Source of the DNA: Hexactinellida sp. DTS-2022
Taxonomy: Eukaryota; Porifera; Hexactinellida
Assembly (NCBI GenBank): GCA_028753945.1
Contig: JAPNXP010000013.1
Location: 310,001-374,000, forward strand
Length of the DNA stretch: 64,000 nt
Direction: 5' to 3'
In this document: one piece after another, positions 41,669-51,251 of the stretch
Layout: every line of letters starts with the position of its first letter
Numbering within the stretch: position 1 is the stretch's first letter
Program-made: the position numbers and the translations under genes
Notes under the pieces: model-generated
Told to the model about the DNA's origin: nothing
Seen by the model: the letters and a program-made list of their open reading frames with translations, nothing else
Database searches by the model: none

Positions 41669-44600
41669 ATGCTGGCTAACTATACGATAGGAATGCCTGG
41701 TTACCCGGTACATGGAATGCCGATGCAAACTAGTGTTCCTATTGTGACACAGCAAGCTCCAGCTCAGGTCGCACCTAGCAACACATCTGGGCTATTGGAA
41801 TTCTCCCAGATGATAGCAGATACTAAAGTGGGAATGAGCAAGATAGACCTTAAGCTCGATGAGGTTCTAAAGAAAGTAGATTCTATAAAAGAGACTTCCA
41901 TTTCTAAGGCACTGGTCCCGGCATCAAATCCTGACACACACCCTATAATAGATCCCAATGTCGTACTGCATAGCATCACTAAGGTGCGTTTGGAATGCTA
42001 TAGTATGGACAGTATGTGTAATAATAATCGCGAAATTAGTTCACCCCCTCCCTATATCACGCTTTTAGACCATTTTATAAACTAAAGGAATGGTCTGTCA
42101 CTTATTGGTTGACCACCCTTGGTAGCGTTATGTAATGTTTGAACTGCCCTTATAAGGAACTCGTGATTTTATACATCCTAAGTATGGATTAAGATCATGG
42201 CTGTTAATATACACCATGGACTTGTACTCGCCTAAATCGACCTAACGATAGCCCACTGTACTATAATTACAGTAGATGCCATATATAAGAACATTCTACT
42301 GGAAAACAGATGCCATATACCGGTTTTAAGAACATTATATGCAGTTCCCTACGATGTTCTTATAACCGGTATCCACTGTACTATAAATTGTTTTTATAAC
42401 CGGTATCAACTGTACTATAAATTGTTCTTATAACCGGTATCCACTGTACTATAAATTGTTCTTATAACCGGTATCCACTGTACTATAAATTTCCCCTGTT
42501 AGGTAGTCGAGGAGAGCAGAGCCCTCAAACAGGAGCTGCTCGACAGAGACGCGCGTATCGATTCTCTCAACCAGAAGTCCCGCCAGCTGCTGGAGACCAA
42601 CCAGCGCTATGTGGAGCAGTCACAGCAGGTAATGGCGCAGAGATCCGACTCCATACACTCTCTCTCTTCTGCCAACAGCTCACACATCATCAAGTATGCA
42701 CTAGCTATGTAGTGTGTATAATACTTATTACATACTTACCAACAAGGAATTATCCAGGAACGTGAGACGTATGATTTTTGGAAATATTAATTAGGAGCGC
42801 GAAAATTTGGAATATATACCTTAACATTAATTTCTAATTTAGGCGTAGGAAAATTGGATCAAACCAGGTTCGCATTTACGATTGGCTGTAAAATACACTT
42901 GGATATAATGCTAATAAATCAGTTTTCCCTGGATTTCCATTCCTAAATACCTGAAAATAGATATACTATAGTTTCAATTTCACTTTTCGAGTTCTCTTCT
43001 TGAAGAATAACATTATTTACTATACACATATAATATTGCATATTTAATTTTAAATTAAATATAAATGCTCTATCCCTGTATAATCTTGGGACCCTGAGGT
43101 TGGCCGGTATGATATTATTCCATTTGTAGACTGCAAGAAGAGAACTCAGCACTGAAAGCTAGAAACGATGAGTTTAAGCGGAAAATGGAGTCTCGTAACC
43201 TGGAGATGGGAGAGCACGAAAGCGATGTTAATGAAATGCGGAAAAGGAACGAATTGCTAACTCAGAAGATGAACCAAGCGCGAAATAAATTCCGCGAAAA
43301 AGAATCTGAAATAGAGGAGTTGAAAGGTGAGATTGATAAGCTACACCGCGATGCGGGCAAGCAGAAAGCCACGCGGCAATCGGCGCTTAAAGAGGCTACG
43401 GACCTGAGTGAGACCATAGAGGAACTGAGAGAGAACGTGAGAAGCGAGAAACAATCTAAAAAGAAGATTCAGAATAAGTTAACGCGATTTGACGAGGAAT
43501 TAACAGAAGTTAAACTTGATAGAGACAGGCTTACCTCTGTTATAGAAGACAAGCGAAAGAAACAACAAAGTGATAAGAATAAAACACTTAGAGAACTAGA
43601 TGAGATAAAGCGCGGTTATGAAGATGAGATAAGTGTATTGAAATCTCAAATGCAGCAATCTACTGGACCCACACAGGGAGATCTAGCCAAGCTGGAAGCT
43701 AGCTGGAAACGTAAAATGCAGGAAGGAATAGCGAGAAGTGTGACAGAGTTGGAAGACAAGTGTGAGGAGTTGGAAGCCAGCGAGCAGAAGCTAAAATCAC
43801 AGGTTCAGAGGTTGGAGAAGAAAGTTACAACTCTCTCACTCGAAAATTCACACCTCCAACAGGAGAACAGTAGAGTAATGCTGGAGCTAGATGAGTTTGA
43901 GAGTGTTAAAAGCCGCGATGCTACTTCCCAGGTGCTTATTGATAAACAGAATTTAATGATTGAACAGTTCAATCTGAGAGAGAATGAGTTGAGAAACGAT
44001 TTGACTGAGTCAAAGGAGAAAGAAAGAAATTTGTTGGAGGAAACTCAGGTTTTGGGTGAGAAAATCCGCGATTTAGAGAGCCACCAGCAAATCTCAGATA
44101 ATGAAGAGTGGAGAAATAAAGTTAGACACGTGATGAACAAGTTCTATGCCACAGTACAGGCCAGATTCAGTTCTCAAAACACCTTCACAGGTATACATAT
44201 AATATTATATTTGGGTTTTCAAACGCTACGTATCGCAAAAAAGTCCCGAAAAGTAGCCACTTTCCTCCTAATGTCACGCATTTTTCCACTCTACTGTGCC
44301 GACTACTTATGTAAGGACGAGTTATAATTTCACTGCCTTTATTATTTAATATAACAAAGGATGGTCTGTCACATAATAATTAACCACTTCCTTCATATAC
44401 TACATAGCGTTTGAACTACCCCCTTACGTATTAACATTAATAATTATGTATTAACATTGATGCTATATCAAACTATACATAGGTATCCAGGTGCAGGAGA
44501 CACTGCTGGAGGCTATTAAACTGGAGACGGAGAGAGAACTCAGACAGGACGCGGAGTCTACGGACACAGAGGAGTCAGCTGACGAGGCCAGCACCCCCCA

Positions 44601-46102
44601 GAACAGCTTAACCAACAGTACGTGTCTTAACTGTAATGCATTGTTATAGGTACACATGTATGTTAATGTTGTTATTAGATTATATTGGAGCAACAGATAA
44701 CCAACTTTCTGGGCAATCCCCTAATCGAATTGAATCGAATTCTCCTATTCCCCAGCAAACAGCTGATCACACTATTACGTCATCTCCCCTTAGGGGCAAT
44801 TCCCCTATTCCACAGCAATCAGCTGATCACAATGATACGTCATCTCCCCTTAGGGGCAGTTCTCCTATTCCCCAGCAAACAGCTGATCACACTGTTACGT
44901 CATCTCCCCTTAGGGGCAGTTCTCCTATTCCCCAGCAATCAGCTGATCACAATGATACGTCATCTCCTCTTAGGGGCAATTCTCCTATTCCACAGCAGAC
45001 AGCTGATCACATTGATACGTCATCTCCCCTTAGGGGCAATTCTCCTATTCCACAGCAATCAGCTGATCACACTGTTACGTCATCTCCCCTTAGGGGCAAT
45101 TCTCCTATTCCCCAGCAAACAGCTGATCACACTGTTACGTCATCTCCCCTTAGGGGCAATTCTCCTATTCCCCAGCAGACAGCTGATCACACTGTTTCGT
45201 CATCTCAGCTAGGAAATACCAGAGTTATATCTCTCGATTGTGAAGATAGTGTGGATAATACAATTCAAAATAAATCAGAATCTATTGTTGATATCCACCA
45301 TACCGTAGTGCCATTACACTCAGCTATGGATTCTGCTCCTCTCCCTGATAACACACTGTCTACAGACCAACGCCCACATGACACTGACATATATCAATCT
45401 CCCCGTGGCTCACCTATTCCCATTGAAAAGCAAACACAATCTACTCTAGACCAATCCCCCATTGGTTCACCAAATCCTAACATAACACCTACAGAAATAT
45501 CACCTAGCTCCTCTCCTATTCCCTATCAACATATCTCGAAATCACCACCTATTCACACGATATCTGACCCCATACAAATACAACCGGATATATCAGACAG
45601 CATACAGGAATACTCACAAACGGCACTAACAGAATCTCCCCCATTCCTATCGCCTACATCTACCCCACCCTTGGACACTTCCTACAAACACGTGACCACT
45701 TACTCTGCGTCTCCGCCCCCTATGGACATACAGGCCTCGCTGGGAGGGGGCGATTCCCTCACGACTGGAAACTTCTCTCCCGATCTAATCGAGAAACATT
45801 TTTCGAATCCTGCAATTGGTGATGGGACTTCTAGCTTGGGTGCTATTCTCGACAGTTCTTTTCCAAGCCTTCACGAAACGAAAAATGTTAATCCTCAAAC
45901 CAAACCTTATGATACAGAATCAAAAACCACGGATGTAATTCCAGAATCAAATCCATTGCTTGATGGGTCTGGAGATTCCGAGAGCGAAATTTTCTTCGAT
46001 TCTGCGAAAAAAAAGGAACCGCCACCTATGGAACCTGAAAAACCAACTCAAAACTCTCTTTTTGAGGATTCTGACGATGATCTGGATTGGCTTAATAACT
46101 AA
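41669..46102 (+). CDS. FKBP15-like coiled-coil protein lacking the FKBP domain, 5 exons
   Basis: Exons 41669-41983, 42503-42693, 43130-44190, 44483-44617 and 44679-46102 sum to 3126 nt (1041 residues) with matching phases. The N-terminus (MPGYPVHGMPMQTSVPIV, then LEFSQMIADTKVGMSKIDLK) matches the part of FKBP15 that follows its FKBP domain. Then come NQRYVEQSQQVMAQRSDSIH, a long coiled coil (about 170-510) and a disordered, repeat-rich tail ending LFEDSDDDLDWLNN, the acidic end typical of FKBP15. In vertebrates FKBP15/WAFL binds WASP and works in early endosome transport. The N-terminal WH1-like and FKBP domains of vertebrate FKBP15 are missing: upstream DNA to FEM1 has no room for them. A run of 60-bp repeats lies in exon 5. 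Confidence 0.85.
42084..42150. repeat. Dispersed repeat H, copy in FKBP15-like intron 1
   Basis: AATGGTCTGTCACTTA, then TAGCGTTATGTAATGTTTGA, recurs as GATGGTCTGTCACATAATAA and TAGCGTTTGAACTACC at 44359-44422 in intron 3 of the same gene. No ends defined; function unknown. Confidence 0.45.
42275..42492. mobile_element. MITE family D with its 3' end tandemly repeated
   Basis: The element starts AGTAGATGCCATATATAAGA and its right end GTTCTTATAACCGGTATCCACTGTA is followed by three more near-identical copies of a 34-bp unit (ACTATAAATTGTTCTTATAA and the rest of the end). The array stops 10 bp before the acceptor of FKBP15-like exon 2 (42503). Confidence 0.65.
42744..42900. repeat. Dispersed repeat F (copy 3)
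   Basis: AAGGAATTATCCAGGAACGT, AATTAGGAGCGCGAAAATTT and GTAGGAAAATTGGATCAAAC mark this as the same family as 2538-2700 and 32630-32793. It lies in an FKBP15-like intron. Confidence 0.55.
42915..43085. repeat. Dispersed repeat G (copy 1)
   Basis: CCCTGGATTTCCATTCCTAA, TTTTCGAGTTCTCTTCTTGA and ATAAATGCTCTATCC form a block that recurs, diverged, at 48500-48655 (CCATGGATTTCCATTGCTAG, TTTTCGAGACTAGAAGAAGA, ATAAATGCT). Class unknown. Confidence 0.45.
44741..45206 (+). repeat. Coding minisatellite, 60-bp unit, 7 full copies plus part
   Basis: Units start at 44741 and every 60 bp. Each encodes about SPIPQQTADHTVTSSPLRGN in the FKBP15-like frame. Copies differ by a few bases (T/N, Q/S, H/I changes). 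Because the unit is a multiple of three, another forward frame also stays open through the array. It sits in the disordered tail of the protein. Confidence 0.9.
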
Positions 46103-46262
46103 GATAAGTTAATATATCGCGAAATTTTACACCTGATTTTTATATATTTTAATACATACTAGTTCTTTCTTGCTTCCAGTAAATTGACTAATCCTTTGAC
46201 AATGTAGATTGCTTTTATCTTTTGGGTTTATTTGTATAGTTTGCAATATTATTCATGTTATT

Positions 46263-46297
<35 letters not shown>

Positions 46298-46436
46298 GCA
46301 TTTTAGAATTGTTGCTATTTAATATGATTTTAATGGTATTTGTAATATACAGCACAAAGCAATACAAGTAAGTAGCAGGCAATTGCAATCATAATGTATA
46401 ATATAGTTTCTTTTATTCCTGCTTTTGTTGTCTGTT
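46103..46436. repeat. Convergent 3' region with (TTG)n microsatellite
   Basis: The shared 3' flank of FKBP15-like (+) and the NCKX gene (-). A TTG/GTT microsatellite of about 12 units lies at 46263-46298. No gene seen. Confidence 0.7.
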
Positions 46437-48335
46437 TCAGCAAAGATAACCGTTGCAAACGAACTCCTGTATCATCGCGTAAGTTACAAACAACAAGTAG
46501 AATATGGTAAATACAATCCCTAAGATTTTGCGGAGTTTGAATTTAGTCGCTGCGAAACCGATAACGATAACAATTAGAATAAATAAGAGAATAAAACCGA
46601 ATTTCGGGTGTGGGAGTATCGGAACATTGGTGACACCTTCTGGCAATGTATAGAGTTGTATCGGTTGGAAACGATTCAGAATAATACCGACGAGAAATGG
46701 AAGTCCCAGACCGAGATCTAAATCGAATATATTAGATCCTATCGCATTCGATATAGCCATGTCTCCATATCCGTCCCTAGCAACCAAAAGCGAACTCAGC
46801 GCATCAGGAATGCTTGTCCCGCTTGCGACAATAACTAACCCCATCGTGAAATGATTGATACCCAAAATGCATCCTGATCTACCAACCAGAATAACCGTTA
46901 TGAAGCTTAGAATTCCTATCCACATAATCGACATTATAAACCCTCCTATCACCATATACCACTCACGATGGTAATGTGAGTTAGGAATTGTGTACGCGAA
47001 AATTACTGAGAATGGTAGGGAGGGTACATAGATTATCCACCGAATTACGTACATCAGCCAGCCCTTAGCACCTTTCTTCCTCGCCTCTCTAAAGCTTGGG
47101 GGGCCTTCGATAATCGGTGGTAACGATTCTACTTCGTCTGAGCTATGTAACGAATTATCAGACATGTAACTCCTCATTTCATCACCCATGATGTCACTAT
47201 GATCCGGTACGATCATTTCAACAGTCGGGTTTACGGATATTACATCCATTTGTATTGTAGCTTGATCCTCGTTAAAGCAACCCCCATGGTGTTTCACGTT
47301 TGTTTTTGAATCTGATTTATGGTGATCTTTGCTGGCTTGAATAATGCTTGTGTGAGAGCCGTGTCTCCTTATTAATGAGCCTCTAGTTTCGCTGTGTGAG
47401 TGAAAAAAGTTTGTAGAATGATGTGTAAACTTCCTTTTTGTGTTATTTTTCGCGCGATACTCTTTGAGTGACTCGCTTATCGAAGTTGAACTCATCTTCA
47501 TTTGGATAGCCACAGATTCTGCGACTTTTGCCACGTTGTTTAACACTGCATTCATTTGATTTCTATTCTCCTCATCTTCACAGGGACCCTCTGGGTCTAC
47601 AGAATTAGAAGATTTCTTCAGACGTCTACAAAACATAGGAATTTCCCCGATTGCATTTGCCAACCAAGTCAACCCAAGCATCAACCATTTATTGCCAAAC
47701 ATCAGTGCAATATAGCTCGCATACAGTAGGAGCATAAGGATTGCTTCGTAGATCGTAAAGAATCCATCCCAACTGAAAGTGATGAATACTATAATCGATA
47801 ACGCATAGAAAAGGCTGTCTCTGGCTAATGGTCTCCAGTCTAATTGCATTGCTTGCTTCTGTCCCGAAAATAGTGCACTGAGTGAAATTATAATCAGTAT
47901 GTTGAAAACCGCACTTCCTACTATCGTGCCTATGCCTACGTCACTGGTTACACCAGTTGCCGCGAGCGAGGTGAATAATTCCGGTGCCGATGATCCGGCT
48001 GCCATTAAAGTAGCGCCTGCGACGTCTTCTGACAGGTTTAGCATGTTTGATAAAGCTTCTAGCGAAGGCACGAAATAGTCGTCACAAACCAGAGCAAGTC
48101 CAACGAATGCTATTATAACCAGGAAGAAGTAAATAATGGCGAAAAGCGGGCCTAGCGAACGGGATTCTGCCTCACATTCTTCCCAGAAAGGCTTGGCATG
48201 TTGTACCTGTGTTGTGTTGGTTTGATTGTAGATCGTTCCATTTGTATCAATCGTTTGTGAGCTAGATACTACAGTGTTGAAATTTGCTAATTTGCTGATT
48301 ACAACAGCTAAAAGTAATGTAGATAATTTTTTCAT
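46437..48335 (-). CDS. K+-dependent Na+/Ca2+ exchanger (SLC24/NCKX family)
   Basis: An intronless gene of 632 residues. A signal-peptide-like segment (residues 1-25) precedes a short N-glycosylated extracellular part. The first membrane bundle holds the alpha-1 repeat with GSSAPELFTSLAA and IVGSAVFNILIIISLSALFS. A cytosolic loop (about 230-425) rich in Ser/His/Lys follows. The second bundle holds the alpha-2 repeat: FTMGLVIVASGTSIPDALSS, then AISNAIGSNIFDLDLGLGLP. The alpha-2 SIPD aspartate (as opposed to SLPD-less NCX) fits NCKX, which couples Na+ entry to Ca2+ and K+ movement. It lies at the plasma membrane. It is divergent from TRMT11, with a 440-bp shared upstream region. The NCKX subtype (2-4 versus 5) is unresolved. 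Confidence 0.92.
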   Translation of the reverse strand: MKKLSTLLLAVVISKLANFNTVVSSSQTIDTNGTIYNQTNTTQVQHAKPFWEECEAESRSLGPLFAIIYFFLVIIAFVGLALVCDDYFVPSLEALSNMLNLSEDVAGATLMAAGSSAPELFTSLAATGVTSDVGIGTIVGSAVFNILIIISLSALFSGQKQAMQLDWRPLARDSLFYALSIIVFITFSWDGFFTIYEAILMLLLYASYIALMFGNKWLMLGLTWLANAIGEIPMFCRRLKKSSNSVDPEGPCEDEENRNQMNAVLNNVAKVAESVAIQMKMSSTSISESLKEYRAKNNTKRKFTHHSTNFFHSHSETRGSLIRRHGSHTSIIQASKDHHKSDSKTNVKHHGGCFNEDQATIQMDVISVNPTVEMIVPDHSDIMGDEMRSYMSDNSLHSSDEVESLPPIIEGPPSFREARKKGAKGWLMYVIRWIIYVPSLPFSVIFAYTIPNSHYHREWYMVIGGFIMSIMWIGILSFITVILVGRSGCILGINHFTMGLVIVASGTSIPDALSSLLVARDGYGDMAISNAIGSNIFDLDLGLGLPFLVGIILNRFQPIQLYTLPEGVTNVPILPHPKFGFILLFILIVIVIGFAATKFKLRKILGIVFTIFYLLFVTYAMIQEFVCNGYLC

Positions 48336-48775
48336 ATTGCTACTTATTTTTTGAAGTAACTAAGTCTATATAATAAACTGGAATAACCGTAGGCGTTCTG
48401 TTTATACGCATATACGTTTGTAATAGCGAGCAATTTGATTGGTTTAGGGTGTATATCGGATATAATAATATATATATATATTATATTTTTTGCTAAAATA
48501 CCCGGATAATGTATGGCTTTTCCATGGATTTCCATTGCTAGATACACATAATATAATTTATTTAAAATTTTTCGAGACTAGAAGAAGAATATCATATTTG
48601 TACCCATATTGCATATTTATTAAAAAATATCTATACAAGTATAAATGCTTAAATTCATGGAATATTTGTAAATAGTATAATTGAAGGAAAAACCAAAATT
48701 ACTTGCTTATAGGAAGAATGTTATTTACTGCAGTGCGAAATATAAATTTTTGTGGTTGTTATCTGTTGTTAAGCA
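48336..48775. promoter_or_regulatory. Divergent intergenic region NCKX / TRMT11
   Basis: 440 bp between the two start codons. It contains a (TA)n run (48465-48485) and a copy of dispersed repeat G (48500-48655). It must hold both promoters; no core motif is clear. Confidence 0.5.
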
Positions 48776-50832
48776 ATGTTTTGTGTGAGAGGAGCGCTCT
48801 CGCTCTATCGACTAACATTATCAACTTTAACTAGCAATTTGATGGCCCAGCGAATCCCATTAATACAAACATGTCCGTTAGCTATCAACGAGCCTTCTGG
48901 GGAAATTAAGACATTTAACAGTGCATGGAAAGATGTACAATTCAATGGGAAAGTCCTGTTAGTTTTCGCGAATAATTTGATAGATTGCAAGCTACAAGAG
49001 CTGAATTCGTTAGTTGATTTGTTAAAGTTAAAAGTTAACTTTTCTCATGAGACATTTTCCAAAAATGGTACATATCTTCTCACCGAAATGGAATCTAGGC
49101 AAACTGCTTATGAGTTATCACACAGAAGTATTACAATACGACACTTAACTGAAGTGTGGTATGTTGCTGAATCTTATGAAGATTTAATTGCGAATATAAA
49201 TTCACACCTTAACCCCAGTCTAAAATCATTCCTCGCAACAGACACATTTTCATTCTCAATCAGAGTATCAGCTTTCGGGAAAAAATTAACCAAAGAATAC
49301 ATTAGCGACGTTATAGACAAACTAGAGGTGTTACAAATAGCAGGTAGAGTATGTTTAACAGACCCTGACCTTACAATACAAGTTGTAGAGGATTACGGAG
49401 ATGATCCAAAGCTTGCTCCTGAAAAGCCAAATCGTATTTACATCGGCACCCTTATAGCAGAGGGACAGAGGAAATTACTAACACACTATTCCCTAGAAAA
49501 TCGGTATTACATTGGGAACACGTCTATGGACCCAGAAATATGTTTCTTAATGGGGAACCTAGCTAAAGTTAAGTCAGGACATTTGGTTATCGATCCGTTT
49601 GTCGGAACAGGGTCTGTTTTGATATCGTGTGCGCATCTAGGTGCCTACGTCATGGGTACTGACATTGACAGGCGTATCTTACACGGGTGGAGTAAATCTA
49701 CCCGTAGCGGGCAGATGAAGAGATTCCCAGACGAGTGTTTGAAGAGAAGCATGCAGCAATATGGACTGGATGGGTTGTATGTGGATCTGTTAGCGGCTGA
49801 TGCTGGTGAGTTATGGGACGGTTTAACTACTCGGTCATATACGGTTCATTGTTTTGTTAGTCTTCATGAAATACAGCCAACTCCGCTTAATAGAGTCACC
49901 TCGGGACCAGGTTGCTTTGACCCGATTAAGCGGAGAAATCTATTAACCGAAAATATTTAAGTCAAAATTTAATTCCGTCTTATAAATCCTGCGAAATTTT
50001 CACCCGATTAAGCAGTGAAATCTATTAACCGGTGGCTCTATTAAGCAGAGTTAACTGTAGCTTTAAACTTGTCTATTCTATGTACAGTATACTCGTTAAT
50101 GCGATTATACCTGGTCACTGTCGAAATTAGTTCGTATTATCCGGAAATTTGCAATAACCGGAGTGATTTAAAAGCATTTGTATAGGCTAGGGGAATTAAA
50201 CCTTGTACTCCTTAATTAACTGATATTTCGCTTACATGTTCGTGTAAGGCTGTAAGCGATACTCTACTGTATTATGCAACTGTGTAGACTAAACTATGAA
50301 TCTAACTTTAACAGGTAGGAGTATATGGAGAGAAGAGTTTAAGTGCGATGCTATAATAACTGATCCTCCTTACGGTATCCGCGAGGGGGCTAAGAAGCTA
50401 AAGGTTAAGAGAAAGGAGAAAACAGATTCCGAAGCTCCACCAAAGGAACAGTACGAATTCCACCAATATTCACTTGCAGATTTGTACACTGATTTATTTC
50501 GGTTTTCAGCACAACACTTGGTATTAGGCGGTAGATTGGTATTCTGTTTCCCCTGCATGATAGGCGATGAGTCTAATTTAGACGCGCTTCTATCATGTGC
50601 CCCCAGCTCACTGAAATATATAACGCAATGTAGCCATACATTTGGTGGGAATGCAATTCGTTATATAGTTTGTATGGAGCGGATTTTTGTTGAGAATGAA
50701 TTGTCCCAAGAGCCCACTGGTAAACTGATTGCTAAAAAGGTTAAACTCTCTTCTCAAAAAGCTGATAAAGTCAATACATTTCGCGCGAAATATTTCACTC
50801 CGAATGCTACACATAATTCGAGTGATAATTGA
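48776..50832 (+). CDS. TRMT11: TRMT11, tRNA guanosine-2 N2-methyltransferase catalytic subunit, 2 exons
   Basis: Exons 48776-49805 and 50315-50832 join to 515 residues. The donor is a strong GTGAGT, which gives the exact family spacing between LAADAG and CDAIITDPPYG; a donor 15 nt later would insert five residues. An N-terminal THUMP-like region (FSIRVSAFGKKLTKEYISDV, LTIQVVEDYG) precedes the Rossmann methyltransferase fold, with SAM motif DPFVGTGSVLISCAHLGAYV and TDIDRR, and the catalytic DPPYGIRE. TRMT11 with TRMT112 makes m2G10 in tRNA. The N-terminus is longer than in human; ATG 48842 is an alternative start. The intron holds two MITEs (49874-50057 and about 50086-50270). Confidence 0.92.
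49874..50057. mobile_element. MITE family B copy in TRMT11 intron
   Basis: 184 bp, next to TA, starting CAGCCAACTCCGCTTAATAG and ending TTAAGCAGAGTTAACTG. It carries CACCTCGGGACCAGGTTGCT like the other family B copies. A second, unrelated MITE-like stretch (50086-50270) follows. Confidence 0.7.
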
Positions 50833-51251
50833 CCAACTTGTAGTGTATGTATCCTTATTTCGTATTAAATATTAATTATAGCAAAAATTATATAGTCAGC
50901 AATATATATTTCCATATATAGCTATGAATCCACCAATATTTTTGTTGCACCAACGTATACTGGATAATTTACAGAAGGATACTATTATTAATATTTAATT
51001 ATGGCTCAATAATGATATTGCAATACAGATCGTAGAATTGAAAACCATATAACCACTTCGAATCCTTTCTAAGACAAATCATATATTATATCTAATATCA
51101 ACAACCAATGTAACTATAATTAACCTGAAATCATTTAAATCATACATTCTGAAACACGATAGTTATCCCGAAAGATAAATAGTCTCTTATAATTAGTTAA
51201 CCGCTACCTATTTATATACCGTTGATTCTAATACAGCGATCACTGTGGAAC
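50833..51251. other. TRMT11 3' flank and IQGAP upstream region
   Basis: AT-rich, no gene or clear repeat. The plus-strand IQGAP gene starts at its end. Confidence 0.45.

Noticed and set aside
44685..45212. 175-codon ORF in another frame across the FKBP15-like repeats
   Set aside because: The 60-bp unit keeps any stop-free frame open. It begins and ends at the array and lacks other support.
49806..49960. Continuation of TRMT11 exon 1 to a stop at 49960
   Set aside because: It reads into a MITE. The strong GTGAGT donor at 49806 restores the family spacing to DPPYGIRE.
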